From Leifsonia sp. CL147 (lineage in GTDB: Bacteria > Actinomycetota > Actinomycetes > Actinomycetales > Microbacteriaceae): DNA of 64,000 nt. This document shows, piece after piece, positions 53,233-61,143 of this stretch (the first letter of the stretch is position 1; the number at the start of each line of letters is the position of its first letter). Below the pieces are notes generated by a model. The model did no database searches and was not told where the DNA came from. It saw only the letters and a program-made list of their open reading frames with translations. The translations under genes and the position numbers were made by a program. The stretch spans positions 1 to 64,000 of the forward strand of contig NZ_FOTM01000006.1 of NCBI RefSeq assembly GCF_900114565.1. The letters are read 5' to 3'.

Positions 53233-53312
53233 CGCGGCCGCCTCCTCGCTGATGCTGGTGCGGGTGCTGGTGGGAGGGCGACGGCGCGTCCGGCGACCGC
53301 CGCCCGTGACCA

Positions 53313-54356
53313 CTACTTCCCGGAGTGACCCGCCGAGCCGAGCTGCTGGGTGGCCTCGACGACGCGGGCCGCCATGGCCGACTCGGCGACCTTGCCCCAC
53401 GCGCGCGGGTCGTACAGCTTCTTGTTGCCGACCTCGCCGTCGATCTTCAGCACGCCGTCGTAGTTGCTCAACATGTAGCCGGCGATCGAACGGGTGAACG
53501 CGTACTGGGTGTCCGTGTCGATGTTCATCTTCACGACACCGTTGCGGACGGCCTCCGCGATCTCCTCGTCCGTCGAGCCGGAGCCGCCGTGGAAGACGAG
53601 GTCGAGCGGCTTGGGGCTGTTGCCGTTCGTTGCTGTTAATCCATACCGTGCGGCGAGCCCGTCCTGGATCTCCTTGAGCAGCTCCGGACGCAGCTTGACG
53701 TTCCCCGGCTTGTACACACCGTGCACGTTTCCGAAGGTGAGGGCGGCCATGTAGCGGCCCTTCTCGCCGAAGCCGAGCGCCTCCACGGTCTGGATGGCGT
53801 CGTCGAGCGTCGTGTAGAGGTGCTCGTTGATCTCGTGGCTGACGCCGTCCTCCTCGCCGCCCACGACGCCGATCTCGACCTCGAGGATCGCGTTGATGGC
53901 CTGCGTGCGCTTCAGCATCTGCTGCGCGATCTCGAGGTTCTCGGCGAGCGGCACGGCGGAGCCGTCCCACATGTGCGACTGGAAGATCGGGTTGCGGCCG
54001 GCCTTCACCTCCTCCTCGGAGGCGGCGATGAGCGGCAGCACGAAGTCGTCGAGGGCGTTCTTCGGGCAGTGGTCGGTGTGGAGCGCCACCGTGACGGGGT
54101 AGTTCTTGGCGACCTCGGTCGCGAAGCGGGCGAAGGCGAGTGCGCCGGTCGCGCGGGCCTTGACGGTCTGGCCCGCGAAGTAGTCGGCGCCACCGGTGGT
54201 GACCTGGATGATGCCGTCGCTGCCCGCCTCGGTCAGCCCCTGCAGCACCGCGTTGATGGTCTGCGACGACGACACGTTGAACGCGGGATAGGCGAATCCG
54301 CCGGCCTTCGCTTTGTCGAGCATCTCTGCATACTGGTCCGGCGTGGCGATGGGCAT
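53313..54356 (-). CDS. fbaA: Class II fructose-bisphosphate aldolase
   Basis: A 347-residue zinc aldolase of glycolysis/gluconeogenesis, cleaving fructose 1,6-bisphosphate. Metal and catalytic residues lie in ALHTDHCPKN (Asp and His), EVEIGVVGGEEDG, LTFGNVHGVYKPG and LVFHGGSGSTDEEI. The start is ATG 54356. It is divergent from glpX with a 226-base shared upstream region, so the two gluconeogenic enzymes may be co-regulated. Confidence 0.96.
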   Translation of the reverse strand: MPIATPDQYAEMLDKAKAGGFAYPAFNVSSSQTINAVLQGLTEAGSDGIIQVTTGGADYFAGQTVKARATGALAFARFATEVAKNYPVTVALHTDHCPKNALDDFVLPLIAASEEEVKAGRNPIFQSHMWDGSAVPLAENLEIAQQMLKRTQAINAILEVEIGVVGGEEDGVSHEINEHLYTTLDDAIQTVEALGFGEKGRYMAALTFGNVHGVYKPGNVKLRPELLKEIQDGLAARYGLTATNGNSPKPLDLVFHGGSGSTDEEIAEAVRNGVVKMNIDTDTQYAFTRSIAGYMLSNYDGVLKIDGEVGNKKLYDPRAWGKVAESAMAARVVEATQQLGSAGHSGK

Positions 54357-54582
54357 TACAGCTCCTAGGGATGTGGGTGTCGAACGCCCTCATCATACCG
54401 AGGCGCCCTCGGCGCCGACCCAGCCGGCGGCGCACAGGGGCTGGCCTGTGGACGTTCGTGCACATCCCGTCGCGCTCGGGGTCCCGCGTGGAGGGCCGGT
54501 CGATACACTGACAGCGTCCGGCTGCGGCGATACGGCGCCGGAATCGACGACGACGTTCCGAATCCGTCCGGGAGGACCCATC

Positions 54583-55584
54583 ATGACCATCAGCGACATC
54601 GCCACGAACTACCACCAGCCCGACCGGAACCTCGCGATGGAGCTGGTGCGGGCGACGGAGGCGGCGGCGATCCGGGCGACACCGTGGATCGGGCGCGGCG
54701 ACAAGAACGCGGCCGACGGCGCCGCAGTGGATGCGATGCGCAAGTTCCTCGGGACGGTCAACTTCGACGGCGTGATCGTGATCGGCGAGGGCGAGAAGGA
54801 CAACGCGCCCATGCTGTTCAACGGCGAGCACGTCGGCAACGGTCGCGGGCCGTCGGTGGACATCGCGGTGGACCCGATCGACGGGACGTCGCTGACCGCG
54901 GCCGGCCGCCAGAACGCGCTGTCGGTGATCGCGGTCTCCGACCGCGGCACCATGCTGGATGCGTCGTCCGTCTTCTACATGTCGAAGATCGTGACCGGGC
55001 CGGAGGGCCGCGGGGTGGTGGACCTGTCGCAGTCGATCGGGGACAACATCCGCGAGCTGGCGAAGGCGAAGGGCAAGCCCGTGGGCGAGATCCGGGTGGC
55101 TGTGCTGGATCGGCCGCGTCACGAGGGCCTGATCGAGGAGATCCGGGCGGCGGGTGCGGGAACGCGCCTCATGCTGGACGGCGACGTGGCCGGCGGCATC
55201 AACGCGGCCCGTTACGAGTCGCGCATCGACCTCTGCGTCGGCATCGGCGGGAGCCCGGAGGGCATCACGACGGCCTGCGCGATCAAGGCGCTGGGCGGCT
55301 TCATGCAGGGGCGGCTGGCGCCGAAGGACGACGCGGAGCGCGCCGCCGGGATCGCCGCCGGGCTCGAGATGGACCGGATCTACGGCGCCGACGACCTGGT
55401 GAAGGGGGACAACACCTTCTTCGTCGCGACAGGCGTCACGGACGGCGGCCTGGTCGAGGGCGTGCGCCGGAAGGGGCCGATCATCCGCACCGAGTCGATC
55501 GTGCTGCGCTCCAAGTCGGGAACCGTGCGCCGGGTGCTGGCCGACCACCTCGCCGAGAAGTGGCTGGAGCCCGACCAGCTCTGA
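54583..55584 (+). CDS. glpX: Class II fructose-1,6-bisphosphatase
   Basis: A 333-residue gluconeogenic phosphatase. It shows the NLAMELVRATEAAAI start, IGRGDKNAADGAAVDAMR, the metal motif VDPIDGTSLTA, VIGEGEKDNAPML and the C-terminal IGGSPEGITTACAIKALGG. GGGAGG lies upstream of ATG 54583. It is the only FBPase type in many Actinobacteria. Its stop abuts the convergent rmuC stop with no gap. Confidence 0.96.
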   Translation: MTISDIATNYHQPDRNLAMELVRATEAAAIRATPWIGRGDKNAADGAAVDAMRKFLGTVNFDGVIVIGEGEKDNAPMLFNGEHVGNGRGPSVDIAVDPIDGTSLTAAGRQNALSVIAVSDRGTMLDASSVFYMSKIVTGPEGRGVVDLSQSIGDNIRELAKAKGKPVGEIRVAVLDRPRHEGLIEEIRAAGAGTRLMLDGDVAGGINAARYESRIDLCVGIGGSPEGITTACAIKALGGFMQGRLAPKDDAERAAGIAAGLEMDRIYGADDLVKGDNTFFVATGVTDGGLVEGVRRKGPIIRTESIVLRSKSGTVRRVLADHLAEKWLEPDQL

Positions 55585-56994
55585 TCACGCCACGCCGGGC
55601 TCGCGCTCGGCATCGCGCTCGGTCTCGATCGCGTGAGCCCGCTCCTTCTCTTCGATCGCGAGCTTGTCGATCCCGTGCAGGTCGCGCGGCTCGAGCTCGC
55701 TGACGAGTTCGAAGGCGGTCAGCTCGCGGGGTGCTTCCTCGATGCCGTCGATCACGCCGATGACCTTCGACTCGTCGAGCGCGTTGAGCTTGCGGGCCGC
55801 GGGGAACACCTGACGTTCGAACGACCCGACGAAGCCGTTGTAGTCCTTGACGGTCCGCTCGAGGGACCGGCCCAGCTTCTCGATGTGGCCGGCGGTGGTC
55901 GAGAGGCGGCTGTACAGGGTTCGGCTGAGGTCGAACAGCTGCTTGGCCTCCTGGGTCAGCACGTCCTGCTGCCAGCTGAACGCCACCGTCTTGAGGACCG
56001 ACCACAGCGTCACCGGAGAGGCGAGCGCCACCCGCTTGCCGAAGGCGAACTCCATGATCGAGGGGTCGGCCTCGAGCGCCGACGACACCAGCGATTCGCT
56101 CGGGATGAAGGCGATCACCAGCTCGGGCGACGACTCCAGCCCGGTCCAGTACGCCTTGCTGCCGAGCGCCGTGATGTGGTCGCGCACGGCCTTCACGTGC
56201 TGCTTGAGGAGGGCTTCCCGCTGCGCGCCCTCTGTCCCGGTCGCCGTCGCGGGGATCTGGCTCGCCTCCAGGTAGGCGTTGAACGGGACCTTGGCATCGA
56301 GGGCGATGTTCTTGCCACCGGGAAGGCGCACGATCATGTCCGGCCGGCCGGCCCCCGACTCCGAGTGGATGCTCGACTGCACGTCGAAGTCCACGCGCTC
56401 CAGGAGACCCGCGGCCTCCACGACGCTCCGCAGCTGCGTCTCGCCCCACACGCCGCGCGTGCTGTTCGAGCGCAGGGCCGACGCCAGCGACTCGGCGGTG
56501 CTGCGCAGGCGTTCCTCCGACTCCGCGGCCGACCGCAGCTGCTGAGCGAGCTGGCCGTGCTGCTGGTTGCGCTGCGTCTCAAGCTCGACCACCTTCCGCT
56601 GCATGTCGGTGAGGCTCTCGCGCACCGGAGCCAGAGCCTGGAGCACCTTGCTCTCGGTGCGCTCCCGCTCTGCGCGCTGCTCTGCTTCGGCGCGATGCCG
56701 CTCGATCGCCTCCCGGTACTGCTCCTGCGCCGCACGCACCTGCTCCTGCAGGGCGTCGACACGACCATGCGCTGCGGACAGGTCGGCGCGGATCTCCGCC
56801 TGCACCGCCACCTCCGCCGCCCGGGCCTCGGCCAGCTCGGCCTGGTGCCGTGCCGCAAGCACGGCGGGGTCGAGCTGGGGCGCCTGGTCGGCCGGCGTCC
56901 GCGAGCGGATGAGCCGGGCGACGGCGAATCCCGCGCCGGAGGCACCGGCGATGAGCCCGATCAGGAGGCCGAAGAGCAGCGCGAGGATGTCCAT
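55585..56994 (-). CDS. rmuC: DNA recombination protein RmuC
   Basis: A 469-residue protein. One N-terminal membrane helix (about residues 4-26) is followed by a long coiled coil (about 40-185) and the RmuC nuclease-like domain (about 190-400; SNSTRGVWGETQLRSVVEAA, RPDMIVRLPGGKNIALDAKV and AFGKRVALASPVTLWSVLKT). It limits rearrangements at inverted repeats in E. coli, which is notable in this palindrome-rich genome. The acidic C-terminus has DUF-like ERDAEREPG. The last base meets the end of glpX. Confidence 0.92.
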   Translation of the reverse strand: MDILALLFGLLIGLIAGASGAGFAVARLIRSRTPADQAPQLDPAVLAARHQAELAEARAAEVAVQAEIRADLSAAHGRVDALQEQVRAAQEQYREAIERHRAEAEQRAERERTESKVLQALAPVRESLTDMQRKVVELETQRNQQHGQLAQQLRSAAESEERLRSTAESLASALRSNSTRGVWGETQLRSVVEAAGLLERVDFDVQSSIHSESGAGRPDMIVRLPGGKNIALDAKVPFNAYLEASQIPATATGTEGAQREALLKQHVKAVRDHITALGSKAYWTGLESSPELVIAFIPSESLVSSALEADPSIMEFAFGKRVALASPVTLWSVLKTVAFSWQQDVLTQEAKQLFDLSRTLYSRLSTTAGHIEKLGRSLERTVKDYNGFVGSFERQVFPAARKLNALDESKVIGVIDGIEEAPRELTAFELVSELEPRDLHGIDKLAIEEKERAHAIETERDAEREPGVA

Positions 56995-57071
56995 GCCCTC
57001 AGTGTGTCAGCGCCCACCGACAGTCGGCGCTCCCGCGCCGCGCGAGTCCCGGCGGGTGGCGAGGAGTGAGT

Positions 57072-57262
57072 CGGGCGGGCGGGCGCGCCGGTGGGCGGGC
57101 CGGCGCGCGGGCCGGCGCGGGCGGGCCGCCGCGGGCGGGCCGGTGGGCGGGCCGGTGCGGGCCGGTGCGGGCGGGCCGGTGCGGGCCGGTGCGGGCGGGC
57201 CGGCGCGGGCCGGTGCGGGCGGGCTGGCGCGGGCCCGTGCGGGCGGGCCGGTGGGGGCGGGC
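57072..57262. repeat. G-rich tandem repeat (GCGGGCGGGCCGGT)
   Basis: About 190 bases of imperfect 10- to 24-bp units of GGGCGGGCCGG and GTGCGGGCC lie immediately downstream of the exonuclease gene and upstream of rmuC. The plus strand carries many GGG runs and could form G-quadruplexes. I see no gene. The longer minus-strand frames here are simple APARPHRP-type repeats. Confidence 0.75.
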
Positions 57263-57853
57263 TCAGGCCGCGATCGGTACGCCGATGCGACCGAGGCGGG
57301 AGCCCGTGAGCGCCGCCAGATCCGCGATGGTCGCCGCCTCGTGCCTGCGCGCCGCATGGATCACGATGGCGGCGCACGCCTCGGCATCCGCGAGGGCGTC
57401 GTGGTGCTGGAATCCCTCGAATCCGGCCGCCATCGCCGCGACCGGCAGGCGGTAGGACTCCAGCGAGTACGTCCGGCGGGCGACCTGCAGGCTGCACAGG
57501 TAGCCGTACTCCGGGCAGGCGACGAGGGTGGCGGCGCACGCCGCGCGGATCACGCCCATGTCGAATCCCGCGTTGTGGGCGACGAGGTGGTCGTCCTCGG
57601 CGAACTCGACCAGGTCCGCGAGCTGGTCCACCCACCCGGCCGCATCCGCCACATCATCGGGCCGGATGCCGTGGATGCGCACGTTCCACTCCTGGAAGTG
57701 ATCGTGCCCGAGCGGGGGCCGGATGAACCATCCGACGCGATCGACGACCTTGCCGTCCCTGACCTTCACGAGCCCGACCGAGCAGGCCGACGCGGGGGAG
57801 GAGTTGGCGGTCTCGAAGTCGATGGCAGTGAAATCCAGGGTCACGCTCGTCAT
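57263..57853 (-). CDS. DEDDh 3'-5' exonuclease domain protein
   Basis: A 196-residue nuclease of the DnaQ/epsilon-like superfamily. Acidic motif I is FTAIDFETANSSP, motif II VAHNAGFDMGVIRA, and motif III HHDALADAEACAAIV with the catalytic His and Asp. It has the length of stand-alone proofreading-like exonucleases in Actinobacteria. It probably acts in DNA or RNA trimming. The start is ATG 57853. Confidence 0.92.
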   Translation of the reverse strand: MTSVTLDFTAIDFETANSSPASACSVGLVKVRDGKVVDRVGWFIRPPLGHDHFQEWNVRIHGIRPDDVADAAGWVDQLADLVEFAEDDHLVAHNAGFDMGVIRAACAATLVACPEYGYLCSLQVARRTYSLESYRLPVAAMAAGFEGFQHHDALADAEACAAIVIHAARRHEAATIADLAALTGSRLGRIGVPIAA

Positions 57854-57908
57854 GCTGGCACGCCCCACCGACGCACCCGCGCATCCGCTCCCGCGCGCCG
57901 TCCTTCCG

Positions 57909-58018
57909 TTCGCCCAAGTGCTCGTCGTTGCACCCGTGCGTCCCCTCCCGTTCGCCGAGGTGCTCATTGTTGCGCCCGACACGCCGTGCTGCGGTGCAAC
58001 GACGAGCACCTCGGCGAA
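57909..58018. repeat. Long inverted repeat, family A copy 3 with a doubled left arm
   Basis: One right arm (57993-58018) can pair with either of two left arms, 57909-57934 (two mismatches) or 57951-57976 (three mismatches). The arms carry AAGTGCTCGTCGTTGCACC-like sequence and the inner loop contains CGACACGCCG. Unlike the other copies it lies between divergent genes (exonuclease and methyltransferase), where it could affect both promoters. Confidence 0.85.
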
Positions 58019-58060
58019 GAACTCGGGCGCCTGGATGCGGTGCTGGGTACCATCGGGGGC

Positions 58061-58807
58061 ATGCCATCCCGAGACCAGCGCGACCTCCACGCGGCGTCGT
58101 TCGACCGCGCGGCCGACGTCTACGACGCTGCCCGCCCGTCGTACCCGGCCGACACGGTCAGCTGGCTGACCGAGGGGGTGGAGGGGCCGATCCTCGACCT
58201 GGGCGCCGGCACGGGAAAGCTGACGTCCGCCCTGGTCGAACGCGGGTTCGCGGTCAGCGCGGTGGACCCGTCGCCGGAGATGCTCCGCATCCTCCGGGAA
58301 CGTCTTCCGGATGTGAAGGCGAGCGAGGGCACCGCCGAGCACATCCCGGCAGCCGACGGCGCGTTCGGTCTCGTGGTCGTCGCGCAGGCGTGGCACTGGG
58401 CCGATCCCGTGCGTGCCATCCCGGAGGTCGCCCGCGTGCTGCGGCCCGGCGGCCGGCTCGGACTGGTCTGGAACGAACGTGACGAGCACGTCGCCTGGGT
58501 GCGTGAGCTGGGCGAGCTGATGGATGCGGGCACGGCCGCTTTCGACGACGCTTCCGAACCGGAGCTCGCCCCGCCGTTCGGCCCGGTCGAGCGCCACGAG
58601 ACGCACTGGGTGCAGGCGCTGAGCCTGGAGGGACTCCTCGACCTCGCGCGGTCGCGCAGCTACTTCATCACCAAAGACCCGGACACCCAGGCCGCGGTCA
58701 TCCAGTCGCTGCGCCGGCTCGCGCGCGAGCATCCCGACCTGGCGGGACGCGACACCTTCGAGCTTCCGTACGTCACGCGTTCCTACCGGGCGACGCGTCA
58801 AGCCTGA
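58061..58807 (+). CDS. Class I SAM-dependent methyltransferase
   Basis: A 248-residue Rossmann-fold methyltransferase. Motif I is ILDLGAGTGKLTSAL (about residues 44-58), with the acidic loop VDPSPEM, VVVAQAWHWADP and RPGGRLGLVWNE. The early AASFDRAADVYDAARPSYP is common in UbiE/COQ5-like proteins of unknown substrate. TACCAT at 58048-58053 lies seven bases before the ATG, fitting a leaderless start. Confidence 0.9.
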   Translation: MPSRDQRDLHAASFDRAADVYDAARPSYPADTVSWLTEGVEGPILDLGAGTGKLTSALVERGFAVSAVDPSPEMLRILRERLPDVKASEGTAEHIPAADGAFGLVVVAQAWHWADPVRAIPEVARVLRPGGRLGLVWNERDEHVAWVRELGELMDAGTAAFDDASEPELAPPFGPVERHETHWVQALSLEGLLDLARSRSYFITKDPDTQAAVIQSLRRLAREHPDLAGRDTFELPYVTRSYRATRQA

Positions 58808-58871
58808 CCATGCTCGGCGGCACCCACCGTGGCCCGGAAGTCCCCGTCCCTGGCCCGTAGAATGGTCGACC

Positions 58872-59945
58872 GTGGCTCTCACTATCGGAATCGTCGGGCT
58901 GCCCAATGTGGGCAAGTCCACCCTGTTCAACGCGCTGACCAAGAACTCCGCGCTCGCCGCGAACTACCCGTTCGCGACCATCGAGCCGAATGTCGGCATG
59001 GTGAACCTGCCCGACCCGAGGCTCGATCGTCTCGCCGAGCTCTTCCACAGCGAGCGCACCGTCGCCGCTCCCGTCTCGTTCGTCGACATCGCCGGCATCG
59101 TCAAGGGCGCGAGCGAAGGCGAGGGGCTCGGCAACAAGTTCCTGGCGAACATCCGCGAGGCCGATGCGATCGCCCAGGTGGTCCGCGGCTTCAGCGACCC
59201 GGATGTGGTGCATGTCGAGGGCAAGACCGACCCGGCCGGCGACATGGAGACGATCAACACCGAGCTCATCCTCGCCGACCTTCAGACCCTCGAAAAGGCC
59301 GAGCAGCGTTACGAGAAGGAGGTCAAGGGCCGGAAGCTCGAGCCTGTCGTCCTGGAGACCGCGCGCGCCGCCATCGAGTACCTCAACTCGGGCAAGCCGC
59401 TGTCGACCTCCGCGATCGACCTGGAGCCGGTCCGCGAACTGGGCCTCCTCACCGCGAAGCCGTTCGTCTACGTCTTCAACGTGGATGAGGACGTCCTGAC
59501 CGACGAGTCCCGCCGCGCGGAGCTGGCGGCCCTGGTCGCACCGGCGAAGGCGGTCTTCCTCGACGCGAAGCTGGAATCGGAGCTCATCGACCTGGATGCC
59601 GCCGACGCGGCCGAGCTCCTCGCCTCCACGGGCCAGGAGGAGTCGGGCCTCGACCAGCTCGCCCGCATCGGCTTCGACACCCTCGGCCTCCAGACCTACC
59701 TGACCGCGGGCCCCAAGGAGTCGCGCGCCTGGACCATCCACAAAGGCTGGAAGGCCCCGCAGGCGGCGGGCGTCATCCACACGGACTTCGAGAAGGGCTT
59801 CATCAAGGCCGAGGTCATCTCCTTCGACGACCTGATGGATGCGGGAAGCGTCGCCGAGGCCCGCGCCCGCGGCAAGGCCCGCATGGAGGGCAAGGACTAC
59901 GTCATGCACGACGGCGACGTGGTGGAGTTCCGCTTCAACGTGTAG
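58872..59945 (+). CDS. ychF: Redox-regulated ATPase YchF (OBG family)
   Basis: A 357-residue ribosome-associated ATPase. G1 is GLPNVGKSTLFNAL, with NYPFATIEPNVGMV, VDIAGIVKGASEGEGLGNKF and the NVDED loop replacing NKxD. A C-terminal TGS domain ends KARMEGKDYVMHDGDVVEF and an RFNV stop. GTG follows TAGAAT by eight bases. Its last 29 bases are duplicated at 61065-61093, marking the boundary of a small inserted cassette, yet the gene itself remains intact. Confidence 0.96.
   Translation: MALTIGIVGLPNVGKSTLFNALTKNSALAANYPFATIEPNVGMVNLPDPRLDRLAELFHSERTVAAPVSFVDIAGIVKGASEGEGLGNKFLANIREADAIAQVVRGFSDPDVVHVEGKTDPAGDMETINTELILADLQTLEKAEQRYEKEVKGRKLEPVVLETARAAIEYLNSGKPLSTSAIDLEPVRELGLLTAKPFVYVFNVDEDVLTDESRRAELAALVAPAKAVFLDAKLESELIDLDAADAAELLASTGQEESGLDQLARIGFDTLGLQTYLTAGPKESRAWTIHKGWKAPQAAGVIHTDFEKGFIKAEVISFDDLMDAGSVAEARARGKARMEGKDYVMHDGDVVEFRFNV
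59917..59945 (+). other. Left direct repeat (attL-like) inside the ychF 3' end
   Basis: A 29-bp sequence, ACGTGGTGGAGTTCCGCTTC and the following AACGTGTAG, encodes the last residues and stop of YchF. An identical copy lies at 61065-61093. Exact duplication of a gene 3' end is the usual mark of site-specific integration. Confidence 0.9.
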
Positions 59946-59965
59946 CTGATCAGGAGTTTAATACT

Positions 59966-60088
59966 CACCGTTAGTGCTAGCCGGGTATCGAGCCTCGTTT
60001 TGCGCCTCTGTCATCCGTTCGAGTAGGCTGAAGGCACTAAGACCGGTTCCGCCTACCTCGGTAGGTCCAGGGCCGGTCCTCATTTTTG
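59966..60088 (+). ncRNA. Candidate structured RNA upstream of abiF
   Basis: TAATAC at 59959-59964 could be a -10 box, giving a start near 59970. The predicted RNA has an interrupted stem (TTAGTGC 59971-59977 with GCACTAA 60034-60040; AGCC 59979-59982 with GGCT 60026-60029; CTCG with CGAG) and then a terminator stem (GACCGG 60041-60046 with CCGGTC 60073-60078; CCTAC/GTAGG with a CTCG tetraloop), followed by CTCATTTTT. It ends 15 bases before abiF. Structured RNAs next to abiF-type genes are known (abiF motif), so this may be the partner or antitoxin RNA. Confidence 0.65.
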
Positions 60089-60102
60089 TCGGGCCGGTGT
60101 TT

Positions 60103-61011
60103 ATGAGTGAGGACGTCAAGGCATACAAGACGTATGCCGAGCAAGTAGGGATCCTGGCCGGACGCGGCATGGACATGGGCGATGAGGAGATCGCTGTCGC
60201 GACGCTTCGGCGGGTGAACTACTACCGGCTGAGCGGCTACTGGTACCCATTCCGGAAACTTGTCTCCTCTGGCCGTGAGAACGACTTTTACCCCGGCACT
60301 CGCTTTCGCGATGTTGTTGCGCTCTATGACTTCGACGCGCGACTACGCTCGGCGACATTCGCCGCTTTGATGCCGGTTGAGCTCGCCGTTCGTGCACTGC
60401 TGGGACACGAGCTCGGCCGCATCGATCCTTGCGTGCACCTCGAGGTCTCTCGCCTCGGCCCCACGGCGCGTCAGGGAAATCACTATTCGAAATGGATCGA
60501 TCGTTACCGGGACGTGCTTGCCAATTCTCGTGAGGAATTCATTGCTCACCATGACCAGAAGTACGGCGGGCGTCTACCTGTTTGGGCGGCGACAGAAATT
60601 TTGGACTGGGGGAGTTTGACCTATCTCTATGGCTTCGCCCCTCGACATGTTCAGGATGTAGTCGCTGAGGCGTGCGGGCTCACTGCGCCCCAGTTGACCA
60701 GCTGGCTAAAGGCCCTCAACCTCCTGCGGAACACCTGCGCTCACCACGGGCGACTATTCAACCGCGTTCACACCATCTCGCCGAAGCTCCCGCGAGTGGG
60801 GCGTCATCCTGACCTCGACGTTGTATCCACGGACTGGAGTCGCACGTTCGGTCAGCTAACCCTCATCCAGTTCCTCTCAGACCGGTTGGGTGTCGGGCGC
60901 ACCAAGTTGCTACCCGCCGTGCTGAACAGCTTCCCCACGGTGCAACTCGTTCCGGTTGCCCACATGGGCGTCCCGGATGACTGGCAGCTGACCAGCACGC
61001 TCTGGGAATAG
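60103..61011 (+). CDS. Abi_2 family protein (AbiD/AbiF-like HEPN, abortive infection)
   Basis: A 302-residue protein with the Abi_2 hallmark RRVNYYRLSGYWYPFR (about residues 36-51), VVALYDFDARLR and MPVELAVRALLGHELG. The HEPN-type RNase motif R-x4-H lies in LLRNTCAHHGRLFNR (Arg209, His214). The family protects against phage by halting growth, presumably by cleaving RNA. Cas13 is thought to have evolved from such proteins. The catalytic motif is intact. A terminator ends 15 bases upstream, so translation needs read-through or a second promoter. TTGCGC at about 60000 and TAGGCT at 60024-60029 are candidate elements. The ATG lacks a strong ribosome site. Confidence 0.88.
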   Translation: MSEDVKAYKTYAEQVGILAGRGMDMGDEEIAVATLRRVNYYRLSGYWYPFRKLVSSGRENDFYPGTRFRDVVALYDFDARLRSATFAALMPVELAVRALLGHELGRIDPCVHLEVSRLGPTARQGNHYSKWIDRYRDVLANSREEFIAHHDQKYGGRLPVWAATEILDWGSLTYLYGFAPRHVQDVVAEACGLTAPQLTSWLKALNLLRNTCAHHGRLFNRVHTISPKLPRVGRHPDLDVVSTDWSRTFGQLTLIQFLSDRLGVGRTKLLPAVLNSFPTVQLVPVAHMGVPDDWQLTSTLWE

Positions 61012-61013
61012 GT

Positions 61014-61051
61014 GACCTTGATCCGCAACCGTGCGGACCAGTCCAAGGGTC
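61014..61051 (+). terminator. Hairpin after abiF
   Basis: TCCGCA (61022-61027) pairs with TGCGGA (61032-61037) around ACCG, and outer GACCTTG can pair with CAAGGGTC, directly after the abiF stop and before the right repeat. CGTTTCGT follows. It plausibly ends the abiF transcript. Confidence 0.5.
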
Positions 61052-61064
61052 GTTTCGTGACGTA

Positions 61065-61093
61065 ACGTGGTGGAGTTCCGCTTCAACGTGTAG
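61065..61093 (+). other. Right direct repeat (attR-like), copy of the ychF end
   Basis: It is identical over 29 bases to 59917-59945 but preceded by unrelated sequence (GACGTA) and followed by the normal chromosome. It marks the other junction of the cassette. Confidence 0.9.
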
Positions 61094-61143
61094 GCGCAAC
61101 GATCCGCGCACCTGCTCCACGGGCTCCCACGCCCCATCCCCGG

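Larger units (their letters stand above)
59946..61093 (+). mobile_element. 1.15-kb integrated cassette carrying abiF and an RNA
   Basis: The unit between the 29-bp direct repeats has visibly lower GC and AT-ending codons (aat, tat, gtt, ttt) compared with the flanking 70% GC DNA. It encodes one protein (AbiF-like), a predicted upstream RNA and two terminators, and no integrase, transposase or terminal inverted repeats. It may be mobilised in trans by a tyrosine recombinase of another element that recognises the ychF end. Confidence 0.8.

Noticed and set aside
59946-61093. Insertion sequence
   Set aside because: There is no transposase and there are no terminal inverted repeats, and the 29-bp direct repeat is too long for typical IS target duplication. 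A site-specific integration fits better.
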